This document shows positions 36,599 to 48,443 of a stretch of DNA of 64,000 bases, in pieces (positions within the stretch are counted from its first letter, which is position 1; every line of letters starts with the position of its first letter). The DNA is from Cyprinodon diabolis. Lineage: Eukaryota; Chordata; Actinopteri; Cyprinodontiformes; Cyprinodontidae. The notes under the pieces were generated by a model, which was given only the letters and a program-made list of their open reading frames with translations, did not search any database and was not told the origin of the DNA. Position numbers and translations under genes: made by a program. The stretch spans positions 3,596,916-3,660,915 of the forward strand of contig CM060064.1 in the NCBI GenBank assembly GCA_030533445.1, in the 5' to 3' direction.

Positions 36599-38183
36599 TG
36601 TCTTTATTGCTTACTTGGAGGTATCTTCTACCAGAAGTTTGCCATTTGTGTGCTATAAAGCAGTTGCCCATTAAAGTGTGCATTCAAATCCTGTTACTAA
36701 TGTGGTGAAGCGCTCTAAAAGTAAGTTAAATCCCCCACTACCAAAGACTGCAACTCTGGGTCTCTAAGCAAGACCCTTAACCCTACACTGCTCCCTGGGT
36801 GCCACACAATGGCAGCCCACTGCTCCCTGAGAGGATGTATTAAATGCAGATAATTAAATTTGTTGCTCTGTACTTGTGACAGTGGAATGACAATAAAGGT
36901 TAAATATTTTATTATTATTCATTAAAACATATCAATGCCCTTCTGTTCAAGCCATACAGATAGCACCCAATTAGTCAGATGGTTAAAGATTCCGTTTATT
37001 GCATTTCATCACTGGTAGTACAGATGAGTATCTGATCAGAAATCCAAGCAAAGCAAATCAAAGATTTGCAACGCTAAAATGATGCACTTGCAATTATTCA
37101 CATTTACAAAACTGTACCTCAACACACGCTCAAAATGGACGTTTTTGAACATAAAACATCATCCTTTCTTTAACCAGACCTGAGTTGCTCTGTAAAAAGA
37201 TAAATGATTGTTCTGTTTTCCTGCCATTCAATATCCAACATCCCTTGGGTAAGCCATATACTTCATTGGGTAAGGGCTGTGCATACCAGGGCTTAAAACT
37301 TCCAATCTTCCCTAGATCCCGTACCAACATTTTTATGCTTAACCGTGGGTTCATGGGTCCAATGGAAGCTGATAGTACCCTGGGAATAAAGGTACACTTC
37401 CCTAACTCCAAATACCGCAGGGTCCATTTTAAGGATTTTTTCTCCTTATGAGTCAAAGTTTTATCCAGTTGGGCTTTTAGACTAGATGTGTATCTTTTTG
37501 GGGTTCCAGAGCTTGAGTATGCTGGGTGCAAGGACCACTTATCCCTGAAAACCCAATTTCCATTTTATAGACCCTTCGTCCTTGTGATACAGGAAAGGTT
37601 CTCACAAATAATTTTTTACAAGATGAATCAAGTGTTAAGCAGCTCTGCAAGTATATTCCATGTGTATCTTCCCCTCCCACAGCAGCTCAAGCTTACAATT
37701 TCCATTCTTTAACCCAGTTGAAGCCCTGCTGCTTCCTGGATGAGCGTAAAGGACTTTTGAAGAGTTGTTTATATGCTTTAGCAGCCATTCCTTGGAAAGG
37801 GATTCATTGTAGTTCCCCAATTATGACAAAGGGGTTTATGACAAACTGTTTCATTTTCCTTAGTAGCTATTCTCAGGTAATGTATATCCAGCCTTCAATT
37901 TGTTTGCTTTTTCAAGCTCCAAAGCCAATTTCCAGACTTAGTTGTGGGTATCCAGGTCTCAGAGGATAAAAGAGTAAACTTGGGATTCAAGCTACAACCA
38001 CCTCTTCTCTTTGAGCTCCCAAGGTGGATCTATCCTGACCCTATGTTAATAGTGATCCAGGGTGGGTTCTCATAGGCATAATGTCTGAGCTCTTAGGGTC
38101 TTGGACAAAGCCCTTGTCATGCCCACCTGCTCTCTCAGGTTATTTAAAATGTTTCGCAATCAAGCTCTGAAACTCAGCAGGAA

Positions 38184-38266
38184 GTCAGGATGGCCGAGCG
38201 GTCCAAGGCGCTGCGTTAAGGTCGCAGTCTCCAATGGAGGTGTGGGTTCGAATCCCACTTCTGACA
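38184..38266 (+). tRNA. tRNA-Leu(AAG), array copy
   Basis: Equivalent of the copy at 31554, 6630 bp downstream. It has the AAG loop, complete stems and consensus A and B boxes. The only difference is GTGTGGG instead of GCGTGGG before the T-arm. Confidence 0.92.
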
Positions 38267-39819
38267 TGTCTTTATTGCTTACTTGGAGGTATCTTCTACC
38301 AGAAGTTTGCCATTTGTGTGCTATAAAGCATTTGCCCATTAAAGTGTGCATTCAAATCCTGTTACTAATGTGGTGAAGCGCTCTAAAAGTAAGTTAAATC
38401 CCCCACTCCCAAAGACTGCAACTCTGGGTCTCTAAGCAAGACCCTTAACCCCACACTGCTCCCCGAGAGGATGGGTTAAATGCAGATAATTAAATTTGTT
38501 GCTCTGTACTTGTGACAGTGGAATGACAATAAAGTTTAATTATTTTATTATTATTCATTAAAACATATCAATGCCCTCCTGTTCAAGCCATACAGATAGC
38601 ACCCAATTAGTCAGATGGTTAAAGATTCCGTTTATTGCATCTCATCACTGGTAGTACAGATGAGTATCTGATCAGAAATCCAAGCAAAGCAAATCAAAGA
38701 TTTGCAACGCTAAAATGATGCACTTGCAATTATTCACATTTACAAAACTGTACCTCAACACACGCTCAAAATGGACGTTTTTGAACATCAAACATCATCC
38801 TTTTGTTAACCAGACCTAAGTTGCTCTGTAAAAAGATAAATGATTGTTCTGTTTTCCTGCCATTCAATATCAAACATCCCTTGGGTAAGCCATGTACTTC
38901 ATTGGGTAAGGGCTGTGCATACCAGGGCTTAAAACTTCCAATCTTCCCTAGATCCTGTACCAACATTTTTATGCTTAACCGTGGGTTCATTGGTCCAATG
39001 GAAGCTGATAGTACCCTGGGAATAAAGGTACACTTCCCTAACTCCAAATACCCCAGGGTCCATTTTAAGGATTTTTTCTCCTCATGAGTCAAAGTTTTAT
39101 CCAGTTGGGCTTTTTGACTAGATGTGTATCTTTTTGGGGTTCCAGAGCTTGAGTATGCTGGGTGCAAGGACCACTAATCCCTGAAAACCCAATTTCCATT
39201 TCATAGACCCTTCGTCCTTATGATACAGGAAAGGTTCTCACAAATAATTTTTACAAGATGAATCAAGTGTTTAGCAGCTCTGCAAGTATATTCCATGTGT
39301 ATCTTCCCCTCCCACAGCAGCTCAAGCTTACAATTTCCATTCTTTAACCCAGTTGAAGCCCTGCTGCTTCCTGGATGAGCGTAAAGGACTTTTGAAGAGT
39401 TGTTTATATGCTTTAGCAGCCATTCCTGGGAGAGGGATTCATTGTAGTTCTCCAATTATGACAGAGTGGTTTATGACAAACTGTTTCATTTTCCTTAGTA
39501 GCTATTCTTAGGTAATGTATATCCAGCTTTCAATTTGTTTGCTTTTTTCAAGCTCCAAAGCCAATTTCCAGACTTAGTTGTGGGTATCCAAGTATCAGAG
39601 GATAGAAGAGTAAACCTGGGAATCAAGCTACAACCACCTCTTCTCTTTGAGCTCCCAAGGTGGATCTATCTTGACCCTATGTTAATTGTGATCCAGGGTG
39701 GGTTCTCATAGGCATGTTGTGGGAGCTCTTAGGGTCTTGGACAAAGCCCTTGTCATGCCCACCTGCTCTCTCAGGTTATTTAAAATGTCTCGCAATCAAG
39801 CTCTGAAACTCAGCAGGAA

Positions 39820-39902
39820 GTCAGGTTGGCTGAGCGGTCCAAGGCGCTTTGTTAAGGTCGCAGTCTCCAATGGAGGCATGGGTTCGAATCCCACTTCTGA
39901 CA
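39820..39902 (+). tRNA. tRNA-Leu(AAG), weakened anticodon stem, second copy
   Basis: Same sequence as the copy at 33190, including the CTTTG/CGCAG anticodon stem and TTGGCTGAGCGG. The T-arm, acceptor and discriminator are intact. Confidence 0.78.
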
Positions 39903-41486
39903 TGTCTTTATTGCTTACTTGGAGGTATCTTCTACCAGAAGGTTGCCATTTGTGTGCTATAAAGCAGTTGCCCATTAAAGTGTGCATTCAAATCCTGTTA
40001 CTAATGTGGTGGAGCGCTCTAAAAGTAAGTTTGATCCCCCACTCCCAAAGACTGCAAATCTGGGTCTCTAAGCAAGACCCTTAACCCCACACTGCTCCCT
40101 GGTCACCACACAATGGCAGCCCACTGCTCCCCAAGGGGATGGGTTAAATGCAGATAATTTATTTTGTTGCTCTGTACTTGTGACAGTGGAATGAAAATAA
40201 AGTTTAATTAATTTATTATTATTCATTAAAACATATTAATGCCCTCCTGTTCAAGCCATACAGATAGCACCCAATTAGTCAGATGGTTAAAGATTCCGTT
40301 TATTGCATCTCATCACTGGTAGTACAGATGAGTATCTGATCAGGAATCCAAGCAAAGCAAATCAAAGATTTGCAACGCTAAAATGATGCACTTGCAATTA
40401 TTCACATTTACAAAACTATACCTCAACACACGCTCAAAATGGATGTTTTTGAACATAAAACATCATCCTTTCGTTAACCAGACCTGAGTTGCTCTGAAAA
40501 AGATAAATGATTGTTCTGTTTTCCTGCCATTCAATATCAAACATCCCTTGGGTAAGCCATATACTTCATTGGGTAAGGGCTGTGCATACCAGGGCTTAAA
40601 ACTTCCAATCTTCCCTAGATCCTGTACCAACATTTTTATGCTTAACCGTGGGTTCATGGGTCCAATGGAAGCTGATAGTACCCTGGGAATAAAGATACAC
40701 TTCCCTAACTCCAAATACCCCAGGGTCCATTTTAAGGATTTTTTCTCCTCATGAGTCAAAGTTTTATCCAGTTGGGCTTTTAGACTAGATGTGTATCTTT
40801 TTGGGGTTCCAGAGCTTGAGTATGCTGGGTGCAAGGACCACTAATCCCTGAAAACCCAATTTCCATTTTATAGACCCTTCGTCCTTATGAGACAGGAAAG
40901 GTTCTCACAAATAATTTTTACAAGATGAATCAAGTGTTAAGCAGCTCTGCAAGTATATTCCATGTGTATCTTCCCCTCCCACAGCAGCTCAAGCTTACAA
41001 TTTCCATTCTTTAACCCAGTTGAAGCCTTGGTGCTTCCTGGATTAGCGTAAAGGACTTTTGAAGAGTTGTTTATATGCTTTAGCAGCCATTCCTGGGAAA
41101 GGGATTCATTGTAGTTCCCCAATTATGACAAAGGGGTTTATGACAAACTGTTTCATTTTCCTTAGTAGCCATTCTTAGGTAATGTATGTCCAGCCTTCAA
41201 TTTGTTTGCTTTTTTCAAGCTCCAAAGCCAATTTACAGACTTAGTTGTGGATATCCAGGTCTCAGAGGATAGAAGAGTAAACTTGGGAATCAAGCTACAA
41301 CCACCTCTTCTCTTTGAGCACCCAAGGTGGATCTATCTTGACCCTATGTTAATTGTGATCCAGGGTGGGTTCTCATAGGCATGTTGTGGGAGCTCTTAGG
41401 GTCTTGGACAAAGCCCTTGTCATGCCCACCTGCTCTCTCAGGTTATTTAAAATGTTTCGCAATCAAGCTCTGAAACACAGCAGGAA

Positions 41487-41569
41487 CTCAGGATTGCTGA
41501 GCGGTCCAAGGTGCTGCGTTAAGGTTGCAGTCTCCAATGGAGGCGTGGGTTCGAATCCCACTTCTGACA
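41487..41569 (+). tRNA. tRNA-Leu(AAG), C1 variant with D-arm change
   Basis: Equivalent of the copy at 34845 (C at position 1, AAG loop, TGCAG stem side) with one further change: ATTGCTGAGC instead of ATGGCTGAGC. That alters the second position of the A box (TTGCTGAGCGG) and likely lowers promoter strength. Confidence 0.72.
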
Positions 41570-43152
41570 CGTCTTTATTGCTTACTTGGAGGTATCTTCT
41601 ACCAGAAGTTTGCCATTTGTGTGCTACAAAGCAGTTGCCCATTAAAGTGTGCCTTCAAATCCTGTTACTAATGTGGTGAAGCGATCTAAAAGTAGGTTTG
41701 ATCTCCCACAGACTGCAACTCTGGGTCTCTAAGCAAGACCCTTAACCCCACACTGCTCCCTGGGCGCCACACAATCGCAGCCCACTGCTCGCCAAGGGGA
41801 TGGGTTAAATGCAGATAATTAATTTTGTTGCTCTGTACTTGTGAGAGTGGAATGACAATAAAGTTTAATTATTTTATTATTATTCATTAAAAAAAATATC
41901 AATGCCCTTCTGTTCAAGCCATACAGATAGCACCCAATTAGTCAGATGGTTAAAGATTCCGTTTATTGCATCTCATCACTGGTAGTACAGATGAGTATCT
42001 GATCAGAAATCCAAGTGAAGCAAATCAAAGATTTGCAACGCTAAAATGATGCACTCACAATTATTCACATTTACAAAACTGTACCTCAACACACGCTCAA
42101 AATGGACGTTTTTGAACATAAAACATCATCCTTTTGTTGACCAGACCTGAGTTGCTCTGTAAAAAGATAAATGATTGTTCTGTTTTCCTGCCATTCAATA
42201 TCAAACATCCCTTGGGTAAGCCATGTACTTCATTGGGTAAGGGCTGTGCATACCAGGGCTTAAAACTTCCAATCTTCCCTAGATCCTGTACCAACATTTT
42301 TATGCTTAACCTTGGGTTCATGGGTCCAATGGAAGCTGATAGTACCCTGGGAATAAAGGTACACTTGCCCTAACTCCAAATACCCCAGGGTCCATTTTAA
42401 GGATTTTTTTCTCCTCATGAGTCAAAGTTTTATCCAGTTGGGCTTTTTGACTAGATGTGTATCTTTTTGGGGTTCCAGAGCTTGAGTATGCTGGGTGCAA
42501 GGACCACTAATCCCTGAAAACCCAATTTCCATTTTATAGGCCCTTCGTCCTTATGATACAGGAAAGGTTCTCACAAATAATTTTTACAAGATGAATCAAG
42601 TGTTAAGCAGCTCTGCAAGTATATTCCATGTGCATCTTCCCCTCCCACAGCGGCTCAAGCTTACAATTTCCATTTTTAACCCAGTTGAAGCCCTGCTGCT
42701 TCCTGGATGAGCGTAAAGGACTTTTGAAGAGTTGTTTATATGCTTTAGCAGCCATTCCTGGGAAAGGGATTCATTGTAGTTCCCCAATTATGACAAAGGG
42801 GTTTATGACAAACTGTTTCATTTTCCTTAGTAGCTACTCTTAGGTAATGTATATCCAGCCTTCAATTTGTTTGCTTTTTTCCTGCTCCAAAAGAAAATTT
42901 CCAGACTTAGTTGTGGATATCCAGGTCTCAGAGGATAGAAGAGTAAACTTGGGAATCAAGCTACAACCACCTCTTCTCTTTGAGCTCCCAAGGTGGATCT
43001 ATCTTGACCCTATGTTAATTGTGATCCAGGGTGGGTTCTCATAGGCATGTTGTGGGAGCTCTTAGGGTCTTGGACAAAGACCTTGTCATGCCCACCTGCT
43101 CTCTCAGGTTATTTAAAATGTTTTGCAATCAAGCTCTGAAACACAGCAGGAA

Positions 43153-43235
43153 CTCAGGATGGCTGAGCGGTCCAAGGGGCTGCGTTAAGGTCGCCGTCTC
43201 CAATGTAGGCGTGGGTTCGAATCCCACTTCTGACA
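43153..43235 (+). tRNA. tRNA-Leu(AAG), degraded
   Basis: C at position 1, AAG loop. The anticodon stem is CTGCG against CGCCG (one mismatch), the variable arm TCTCCAATGTAGG is mispaired, and the D-loop end reads AAGGGGCTG. The T-arm and acceptor 3' side are intact. Function is doubtful. Confidence 0.68.
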
Positions 43236-44789
43236 TGTCTTTATTGCTTACTTGGAGACTTCTTCTAATAGAAGTTTGCCATTTGTGTGCTACAAAGCAG
43301 TTGCCCATTAAAGTGTGCATTCAAATCCTGTTACTAATGTGGTGAGGCGCTCTAAAAGTAAGTTTGATCCCCCACTCCCACAGACTGCAACTCTGGGTCT
43401 CTAAGCAAGACCCTTAACCCCACACTGCTCCCCGAGAGGATGGGTTAAATGCAGATAATTAAATTTGTTGCTCTGTACTTGTGACAGTGGAATGACAATA
43501 AAGTTTAATTATTTTATTATTATTCATTAAAACATATCAATGCCCTCCTGTTCAAGCCATACAGATAGCACCCAATTAGTCAGATGGTTAAAGATTCCGT
43601 TTATTGCATCTCATCACTGGTAGTACAGATGAGTATCTGATCAGAAATCCAAGCAAAGCAAATCAAAGATTTGCAACGCTAAAATGATGCACTTGCAATT
43701 ATTCACATTTACAAAACTGTACCTCAACACACGCTCAAAATGGACGTTTTTGAACATAAAACATCATCCTTTTGTTGACCAGACCTGAGTTGCTCTGTAA
43801 AAAGATAAATGATTGTTCTGTTTTCCTGCCATTCAATATCAAACATCCCTTGGGTAAGCCATGTACTTCATTGGGTAAGGGCTGTGCATACCAGGGCTTA
43901 AAACTTCCAATCTTCCCTAGATCCTGTACCAACATTTTTATGCTTAACCGTGGGTTCATGGGTCCAATGGAAGCTGATAGTACCCTGGGAATAAAGGTAC
44001 ACTTCCCCTAACTCCAAATACCCCAGGGTCCATTTTAAGGATTTTTTTCTCCTCATGAGTCAAAGTTTTATCCAGTTGGGCTTTTTGACTAGATGTGTAT
44101 CTTTTTGGGGTTCCAGAGCTTGAGTATGCTGGGTGCAAGGACCACTAACCCCTGAAAACCCAATTTCCATTTTATAGACCCTTCGTCCTTATGATACAGG
44201 AAAGGTTCTCACAAATATTTTTACAAGATGAATCAAGTGTTAAGCAGCTCTGCAAGTATATTCCATGTGCATCTTCCCCTCCCACAGCAGCTCAAGCTTA
44301 CAATTTCCATTTTTAACCCAGTTGAAGCCCTGCTGCATCCTGGATGAGCGTAAAGGACTTTTGAAGAGTTGTTTATATGCTTTAGCAGCCATTCCTGGGA
44401 AAGGGATTCATTGTAGTTCCCCAATTATGACAAAGGGGTTTATGACAAACTGTTTCATTTTCCTTAGTAGCTACTCTTAGGTAATGTATATCCAGCCTTC
44501 AATTTGTTTGCTTTTTTCCTGCTCCAAAAGCAAGTTTCCAGACTTAGTTGTGGATATCCAGGTCTCAGAGGATAGAAGAGTAAACTTGGGAATCAAGCTA
44601 CAACCACCTCTTCTCTTTGAGCTCCCAAGGTGGATCTATCTTGACCCTATGTTAATTGTGATCCAGGGTGGGTTCTCATAGGCATGTTGTGGGAGCTCTT
44701 AGGGTCTTGGACAAAGCCCTTGTCATGCCCACCTGCCCTCTCAGGTTATTTAAAATGTTTTGCAATCAAGCTCTGAAACACAGCAGGAA

Positions 44790-44872
44790 CTCAGGATGGC
44801 TGAGCGGTCCAAGGGGCTGCGTTAAGGTCGCAGTCTCCAATGGAGGCGTGGGTTCGAATCCCACTTCTGACA
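44790..44872 (+). tRNA. tRNA-Leu(AAG), C1 variant
   Basis: C at position 1 (C-C at 1-72), AAG loop on a fully paired CTGCG/CGCAG stem. The A box is TGGCTGAGCGG, the B box is intact, and AAGGGGCTG lies before the stem as in the copy one unit upstream. Confidence 0.82.
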
Positions 44873-46458
44873 CGTCTTTATTGCTTACTTGGAGATATCT
44901 TCTAATAGAAGTTTGCCATTTGTGTGCTACAAAGCAGTTGCCCATTAAAGTGTGCATTCAAATCCTGTTACTAATGTGGTGAGGCGCTCTAAAAGTAAGT
45001 TTGATCCCCCACTCCCACAGACTGCAACTCTGGGTCTCTAAGCAAGACCCTTAACCCCACACTGCTCCCTGGGTGCCACACAATGGCAGCCCACTGCTCC
45101 CCAAGGGGATGGGTTAAATGCAGATAATTAACTTTGTTGCTCTGTACTTGTGACAGTGGAATGACAATAAAGTTTAATTATTTTATTATTATTCATTAAA
45201 ACATATCAATGCCCTCCTGTTCAAGCCATACAGATAGCACCCAATTAGTCAGATAGTTAAAGATTCCGTTTATTGCATCTCATCACTCGTAGTACAGATG
45301 AGTATCTGATCAGGAATACAAGCAAAGCAAATCAAAGATTTGCAACACTAAAATGATGCACTTGCAATTATTCACATTTACAAAACTGTACCTCAACACA
45401 CGCTCAAAATGGACGTTTTTGAACATAAAACATCATCCTTTCTTTAACCAGACCTGAGTTGCTCTCTAAAAAGATAAATGATTTTTCTGTTTTCCTGCCA
45501 TTCAATATCAAACATCCCTTGGGTAAGCCATATACTTCATTGGGTAAGGGCTGTGCATACCAGGGCTTAAAACTTCCAATCTTCCCTAGATCCTGTACCA
45601 ACATTTTTATGCTTAACCGTGGGTTCATGGGTCCAATGGAAGCTGATAGTACCCTGGGAATAAAGGTACACTTCCCTAACTCCAAATACCTCAGGGTCCA
45701 TTTTAAGGATTTTTTCCCCTCATGAGTCAAAGTTTTATCCAGGTGGGCTTTTTGACTAGATGTGTATCTTTTTGGGGTTCCAGAGCTTGAGTATGCTGGG
45801 TGCAAGGACCACTAATCCCTGAAAACCCAATTTCCATTTTATAGACCCTTCGTCCTTATGATACAGGCAAGGTTCTCACAAATAATTTTTTACAAGATGA
45901 ATCAAGTGTTAAGCAGCTCTGCAAGTATATTCCATGTGTATCTTCCGCTCCCACAGCAGCTCAAGCTTACAATTTCCATTCTTTAACCCAGTTGAAGCCC
46001 TGCTGCTTACTGGATGAGCGTAAAGGACTTTTGAAGAGTTGTTTATATGCTTTAGCAGCCATTCCTGGGAAAGGGATTCATTGTAGTTCCCCAATTATGA
46101 CAAAGGGGTTTATGACAAACTGTTTCATTTTCCTTAGTAGCTATTCTTAGGTAATGTATATCCAGCCTTCAATTTGTTTGCTTTTTTCAAGCTCCAAAGC
46201 CAATTTCCAGACTTAGTTGTGGGTATCCAGGTCTCAGAGGATAGAAGAGTAAACTTGGGAATCAAGCTACAACCACCTCTTCTCTTTGAGCTCCCAAGGT
46301 GGATCTATCTTGACCCTATGTTAATTGTGATCCAGGGTGGGTTCTCATAGGCATGTTGTCTGAGCTCTTAGGGTCTTGGACAAAGCCCTTGTCATGCCCA
46401 CCTGCTCTCTCAGGTTATTTAAAATGTTTCGCAATCAAGCTCTGAAACTCAGCAGGAA

Positions 46459-46541
46459 GTCAGGATGGCCGAGCGGTCCAAGGCGCTGTGTTAAGGTCGC
46501 AGTCTCCAATGGAGGCGTGGGTTCGAATCCCACTTCTGACA
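46459..46541 (+). tRNA. tRNA-Leu(AAG), array copy
   Basis: AAG loop on CTGTG/CGCAG (one T-G wobble). G1 acceptor is intact, A box TGGCCGAGCGG, B box GGTTCGAATCC, discriminator A. Probably functional. Confidence 0.9.
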
Positions 46542-48119
46542 TGTCTTTATTGCTTACTTGGAGGTATCTTCTACCAGAAGTTTGCAATTTGTGTGCTATA
46601 AAGCAGTTGCCCATTAAAGTGTGCATTCAAATCCTGTTACTAAAGTGGTGACGCGCCCTAAAAGTAAGTCCACTCCCACAGACTGCAACTCTGGGTCTCT
46701 AAGCAAGACCCTTAACCCCACTCTGCTCCCTGGGTGCCACACAATGGCAGCCCACTGCTCCCCAAGGGGATGGGTTAAATGCAGATAATTAATTTTGTTG
46801 CTCTGTACTTGTGACAGTGGAATGACAATAAAGTTTAAATATATTATTATTATTCATTAAAACATATCAATGCCCTCCTGTTCAAGCCATACAGATAGCA
46901 CCCAATTAGTCAGATAGTTAAAGATTCCGTTTATTGCATCTCATCACTGGTAGTACAGATGAGTATCTGATCAGGAATCCAAGCAAATCAAATCAAAGAT
47001 TTGCAACACTAAAATGATGCATCTGCAATTATTCACATTTACAAAACTGTACCTCAACACACGCTCAAAATGGATGTTTTTGAACATAAAACATCATCCT
47101 TTCGTAAACCAGACCTGAGTTGCTCTGTAAAAAGATGAATGATTATTCTGTTTTCCTGCCATTCAATATCAAACATCCCTTGGGTAAGCCATATACTTCA
47201 TTGGGTAAGGGCTGTGCATACCAAGGCTTAAAACTTCCAATCTTCCCTAGATCATGTACCAACATTTCTTTGCTTAACCGTGGGTTCATGGGTCCAATGG
47301 AAGCTGATAGTACCCTGGGAATAAAGGTACACTTCCCTAACTCCAAATACCCCAGGGTCCATTTTAAGCATTTTTTCTCCTCAAGAGTCAAAGTTTTATC
47401 CAGTTGGGCTTTTTGACTAGATGTGTATCTTTTTGGGGTTCCAGAGCTTGAGTATGCTGGGTGCAAGGACCAGTAACCCCTGAAAACCCAATTTCCATTT
47501 TATAGACCCTTCGTCCTTATGATACAGGAAAGGTTCTCACAAATTAATTTTTACAAGAGGAATCAAGTGTTAAGCAGCTCTGCAAGTATATTCCATGTGC
47601 ATCTTCCCCTCCCACAGCAGCTCAAGCTTACAATTTCCATTTTTTAACCCAGTTGAAGCCCTGCTGCTTCCTGGATGAGCGTAAAGGACTTTTGAAGAGT
47701 TGTTTATATGCTTTAGCAGCCATTCCTGGGAAAGGGATTCATTGTAGTTCCCCAATTAAGACAAAGGGGATTATGACAAACTGTTTCAGTTTCCTTAGTA
47801 GCTATTCTTAGGTAATGTATGTCCAGCCTTCAATTTGTTTGCTTTTTTCAAGCTCCAAAGCCAATTTCCAGACTTAGTTGTGGGTATCCAGGTCTCAGAG
47901 GATAGAAGAGTAAACTTGGGAATCAAGCTACAACCACCTCTTCTCTTTGAGCGCCCAAGTTGGATCTATCTTGACCTTATGTTAATTGTGATCCAGGGTG
48001 GGTTCTCATAGGCATGTTGTGGGAGCTCTTAGGGTCTTGGACAAAGCCCTTGTCATGCCCACCTGCTCTCTCAGGTTATTTAAAATGTCTTGCAATCAAT
48101 CTCTGAAACACAGCAGGAA

Positions 48120-48202
48120 GTCAGGATGGCCGAGCGGTCCAAGGCGCTGCGTTCAGGTCGCAGTCTCCAATGGAGGCGTGGGTTCGAATCCCACTTCTGA
48201 CA
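48120..48202 (+). tRNA. tRNA-Leu(CAG), last array copy
   Basis: Identical in the gene to copy 1, with anticodon CAG and all stems paired. It stands in the truncated terminal unit: only about 30 bp after the tRNA the unit is spliced by deletion to its distal part, so this copy lacks the downstream SINE. Confidence 0.94.
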
Positions 48203-48443
48203 TGTCTTTATTGCTTACTTGGAGGTATCTTCAATAAAGGTACACTTCCCTAACTCCAAATACCCCAGAGTCCATTATAAGGATTTTTTCTCCTCATGAG
48301 TCAAAGTTTTATCCAGTTAAGCCTTTTGACTAGATGTGTATCTTTTTGGGGTTCCAGAGCTTGAGTATGCTGGGTGCCAGGACCCCTAATCCCTGAAAAC
48401 CCAATTTCCATTTTATAGACCCTTCGTCCTTATGACAGGAAAG

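Larger units (their letters stand above)
36788..42010 (+). repeat. Higher-order repeat, copy B
   Basis: This is the second copy of the four-unit block described at 30158-35380. Differences between the copies are few, for example a small deletion near 33400 that is absent at 40020 and one base in the D-arm of the tRNA at 41487. That points to a recent block duplication. Confidence 0.85.
28428..48443 (+). repeat. Tandem array of ~1.66-kb tRNA-Leu units, right block
   Basis: The same unit resumes directly at the retroviral LTR end and continues to 48443. Direct-orientation tRNA copies start at 31554, 33190, 34845, 36516, 38184, 39820, 41487, 43153, 44790, 46459 and 48120, with one inverted copy at 29819-29901. 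Most copies here carry an AAG anticodon, unlike the left block. The last unit is shortened: at 48234 the sequence jumps from just after the tRNA to a point about 760 bp further into the unit, and unit homology ends for good at about 48443. Confidence 0.95.
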
